64,000 nucleotides of DNA from Aplysia californica (taxonomy: Eukaryota; Mollusca; Gastropoda; Aplysiida; Aplysiidae): contig NW_004797467.1 of NCBI RefSeq assembly GCF_000002075.1, positions 486,760 through 550,759 on the forward strand, read 5' to 3'. Below the pieces are notes generated by a model, which saw only the letters and a program-made list of their open reading frames with translations, did not search any database and was not told where the DNA came from. Positions 62,397 through 64,000 of the stretch are shown here, one piece after another; position 1 is the stretch's first letter, and each line of letters starts with the position of its first letter. The position numbers and the translations under genes were made by a program.

Positions 62397-63724
62397 AGAT
62401 ATTCTTAAACAAAAAATGTGATGTAAAAGTATTACTGTAACCTAGTAACCCATTCCCTTATCAGACCACACTCCTCAAAAAGATTGTCTGCAAACCCTGC
62501 AATTCTTCCAGGCGACAGCAAACAGAAACTCTTCGTTAATATTATGTCCAAGTCAAAATCTCACAGCAACTTAGTATTTCTTACACTTACAGTACAGAAG
62601 TATTCCCCACTATTTATATACGCATATACTGTAACTTGCTGATCAACCAAAAAAAAAAAAAAAACAGGAAAAAAAAAATCATGCCCAATCACATTCGTAC
62701 TTCAAATAAAATCTAATCTGGCATACACAATCCAGCAAATATCACCATGAATAGAGTAAGCCTTCACGTTCTCATTCTTCACAACGCTGAACATCGAAAA
62801 GAAAATGTTTCTGTACACATAAAAGCAACAATGAAATTCACATTGCAATCATTTGTAAACAAAATATAAATGAATTGTGCACTTTTTCAGAAAATCAAAA
62901 TTGTTTAGCAATGCAGAAAAAACACATTGACCCGGGAGAAAACAAAGGATAAAAATAAGAGTCACTGCACAAATCAAGGACTGTTTATAATTACAGAATA
63001 CAGGAACAGTCTGTTGGGTTAGGGAAAGAGGGACTATGTCACAACACGTTAGGTACCAAAGGAGCTAAGGTCACAAAAGCCAAAAACAAAAATTAACAAT
63101 GAAACATAAATATTTTAAAAATGCTCTCTGGGACCATTCACTTTCATGGAATATCTGATCTACACAACTGAGAATAAAGAAATACTTTTAAAAATATAAA
63201 TATACAAGGTATAAATATGTTCACAAACACAACCATTTTGTAACTAAAATGTACAGGTAACTATTATTGACACACCAATGCCTTTTTCCAGACAGGTATC
63301 TGTCTCATCAGTACAGATTTCATCAGGTCAGCAGTTTCCTCAAGACTACCTCCAGGTAGTCACCCTTACCGCAGTACAAGAAACAGTTAATTAAATACAA
63401 CCAACAAATACATACGTTACTCTAAGTGCGTTTCAGCAACTCTTTGAGTTTGAGGCATTTTTCAGACAAATGACTTATCATTTGAGAGGAAAAACAAAAA
63501 ACAAAAGAAAGGGGGAAAAAATAATCACAACAACAACTATAAAAGCAGATGGTGCAAGAAGAAAAAGAAGAAAAAAAAGTTCATCCACTTCCCCGACAAG
63601 AGAAGCTTGTAATACAAAACTTATTATATAATATATAAATCTTACTATCTATGCGTTCAGCGCCCAACCCTAAGGGCGCATCCTAAGAGCAACGGAAAAG
63701 GCACAAGATTCAGAATAAAAATAT
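62397..63724. other. No gene recognised
   Basis: AT-rich sequence with A-runs and no splice-consistent coding sequence on either strand. It may be untranslated or intronic DNA of a gene beyond the right edge, but there is no direct support. Confidence 0.4.
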
Positions 63725-64000
63725 GTGAGGCATTGTGGTGAAACCAGGCACTCGTCAAAATAATGAAATTAGAGAAATAGGCATTTTCTGCTAGTTGAGC
63801 AATTTTTATAGACCTTCTGTTTTTCAAGGACTCTCAAGCTATTCAAGTTGTCAAACTTCGGCAGCCATTTTCTCACTGATTTGACCCAGACAACCCCCAA
63901 CTCTTTTAATCGCAAATATTTCCACTTCTATTCAAGCTGTTCTTGTTGTCATCGATCTATTCAAGAAAGATGGGTATTTCTTAAATAGAAAGCAAGGCAA
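63725..64000 (+). mobile_element. MITE, 'GTGAGG' family, cut by window edge
   Basis: It begins GTGAGGCATTGTGGTGAAAC and continues through CAGGCACTCGTCAAAATAAT, then matches copy B (GCCATTTTCTCACTGATTT; TTAATCGCAAATATTTCCAC). Its right end is beyond the window. Confidence 0.6.

Overview
This is animal nuclear DNA, most likely from a mollusc and plausibly a gastropod. It has large genes split by many GT-AG introns, abundant CA/GA/GATA microsatellites, several tRNA-derived SINE families and a dense mixture of DNA transposons. The taxon is an inference from overall character; no marker gene here fixes it. Two host genes can be reconstructed exon by exon.

Left part (about 1-18.5 kb). A BOP1-type ribosome-biogenesis gene lies on the minus strand. 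Eleven consecutive coding exons fit between 14164 and 2244. They cover the acidic N-terminus, the BOP1NT region and the first WD40 repeat. The 3' exons lie off the left edge and the first exon was not found; a CpG- and pyrimidine-rich block at 17.15-17.73 kb is the best promoter candidate. The introns carry several MITEs, a purine-rich minisatellite and copies of an unclassified repeat of about 170 bp.

Middle (18.5-32.5 kb). This is a transposon graveyard between two divergent host genes. It holds a hAT relic with a perfect 8-bp target-site duplication (18579-20751), a Tc1/mariner-superfamily element (23284-26412) split by a second hAT-like element that also has a perfect 8-bp duplication (24194-25521), a 5'-truncated LINE (27030-28035), a second mariner relic (28081-29302), a possible THAP-domain scrap, and an assembly gap of about 0.9 kb.

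Right of centre (32.7-47.5 kb). The complete mitochondrial aspartate aminotransferase gene GOT2 is on the plus strand: 11 exons and 430 codons, with the pyridoxal-phosphate lysine at residue 279, followed by a 3' UTR of about 1.5 kb. Intron 9 holds an unclassified element of about 2.15 kb with inverted repeats.

Right end (47.5-64 kb). No host gene was recognised. It contains a Harbinger-like MITE with a TAA duplication, a decayed piggyBac with TTAA at both ends and a likely spliceable intron, pogo-like MITEs, SINEs and AT-rich DNA. The two host genes are functionally unrelated (60S ribosome assembly; malate-aspartate shuttle). The most striking content is the nested, datable transposon stratigraphy and the apparently undescribed short repeat families.
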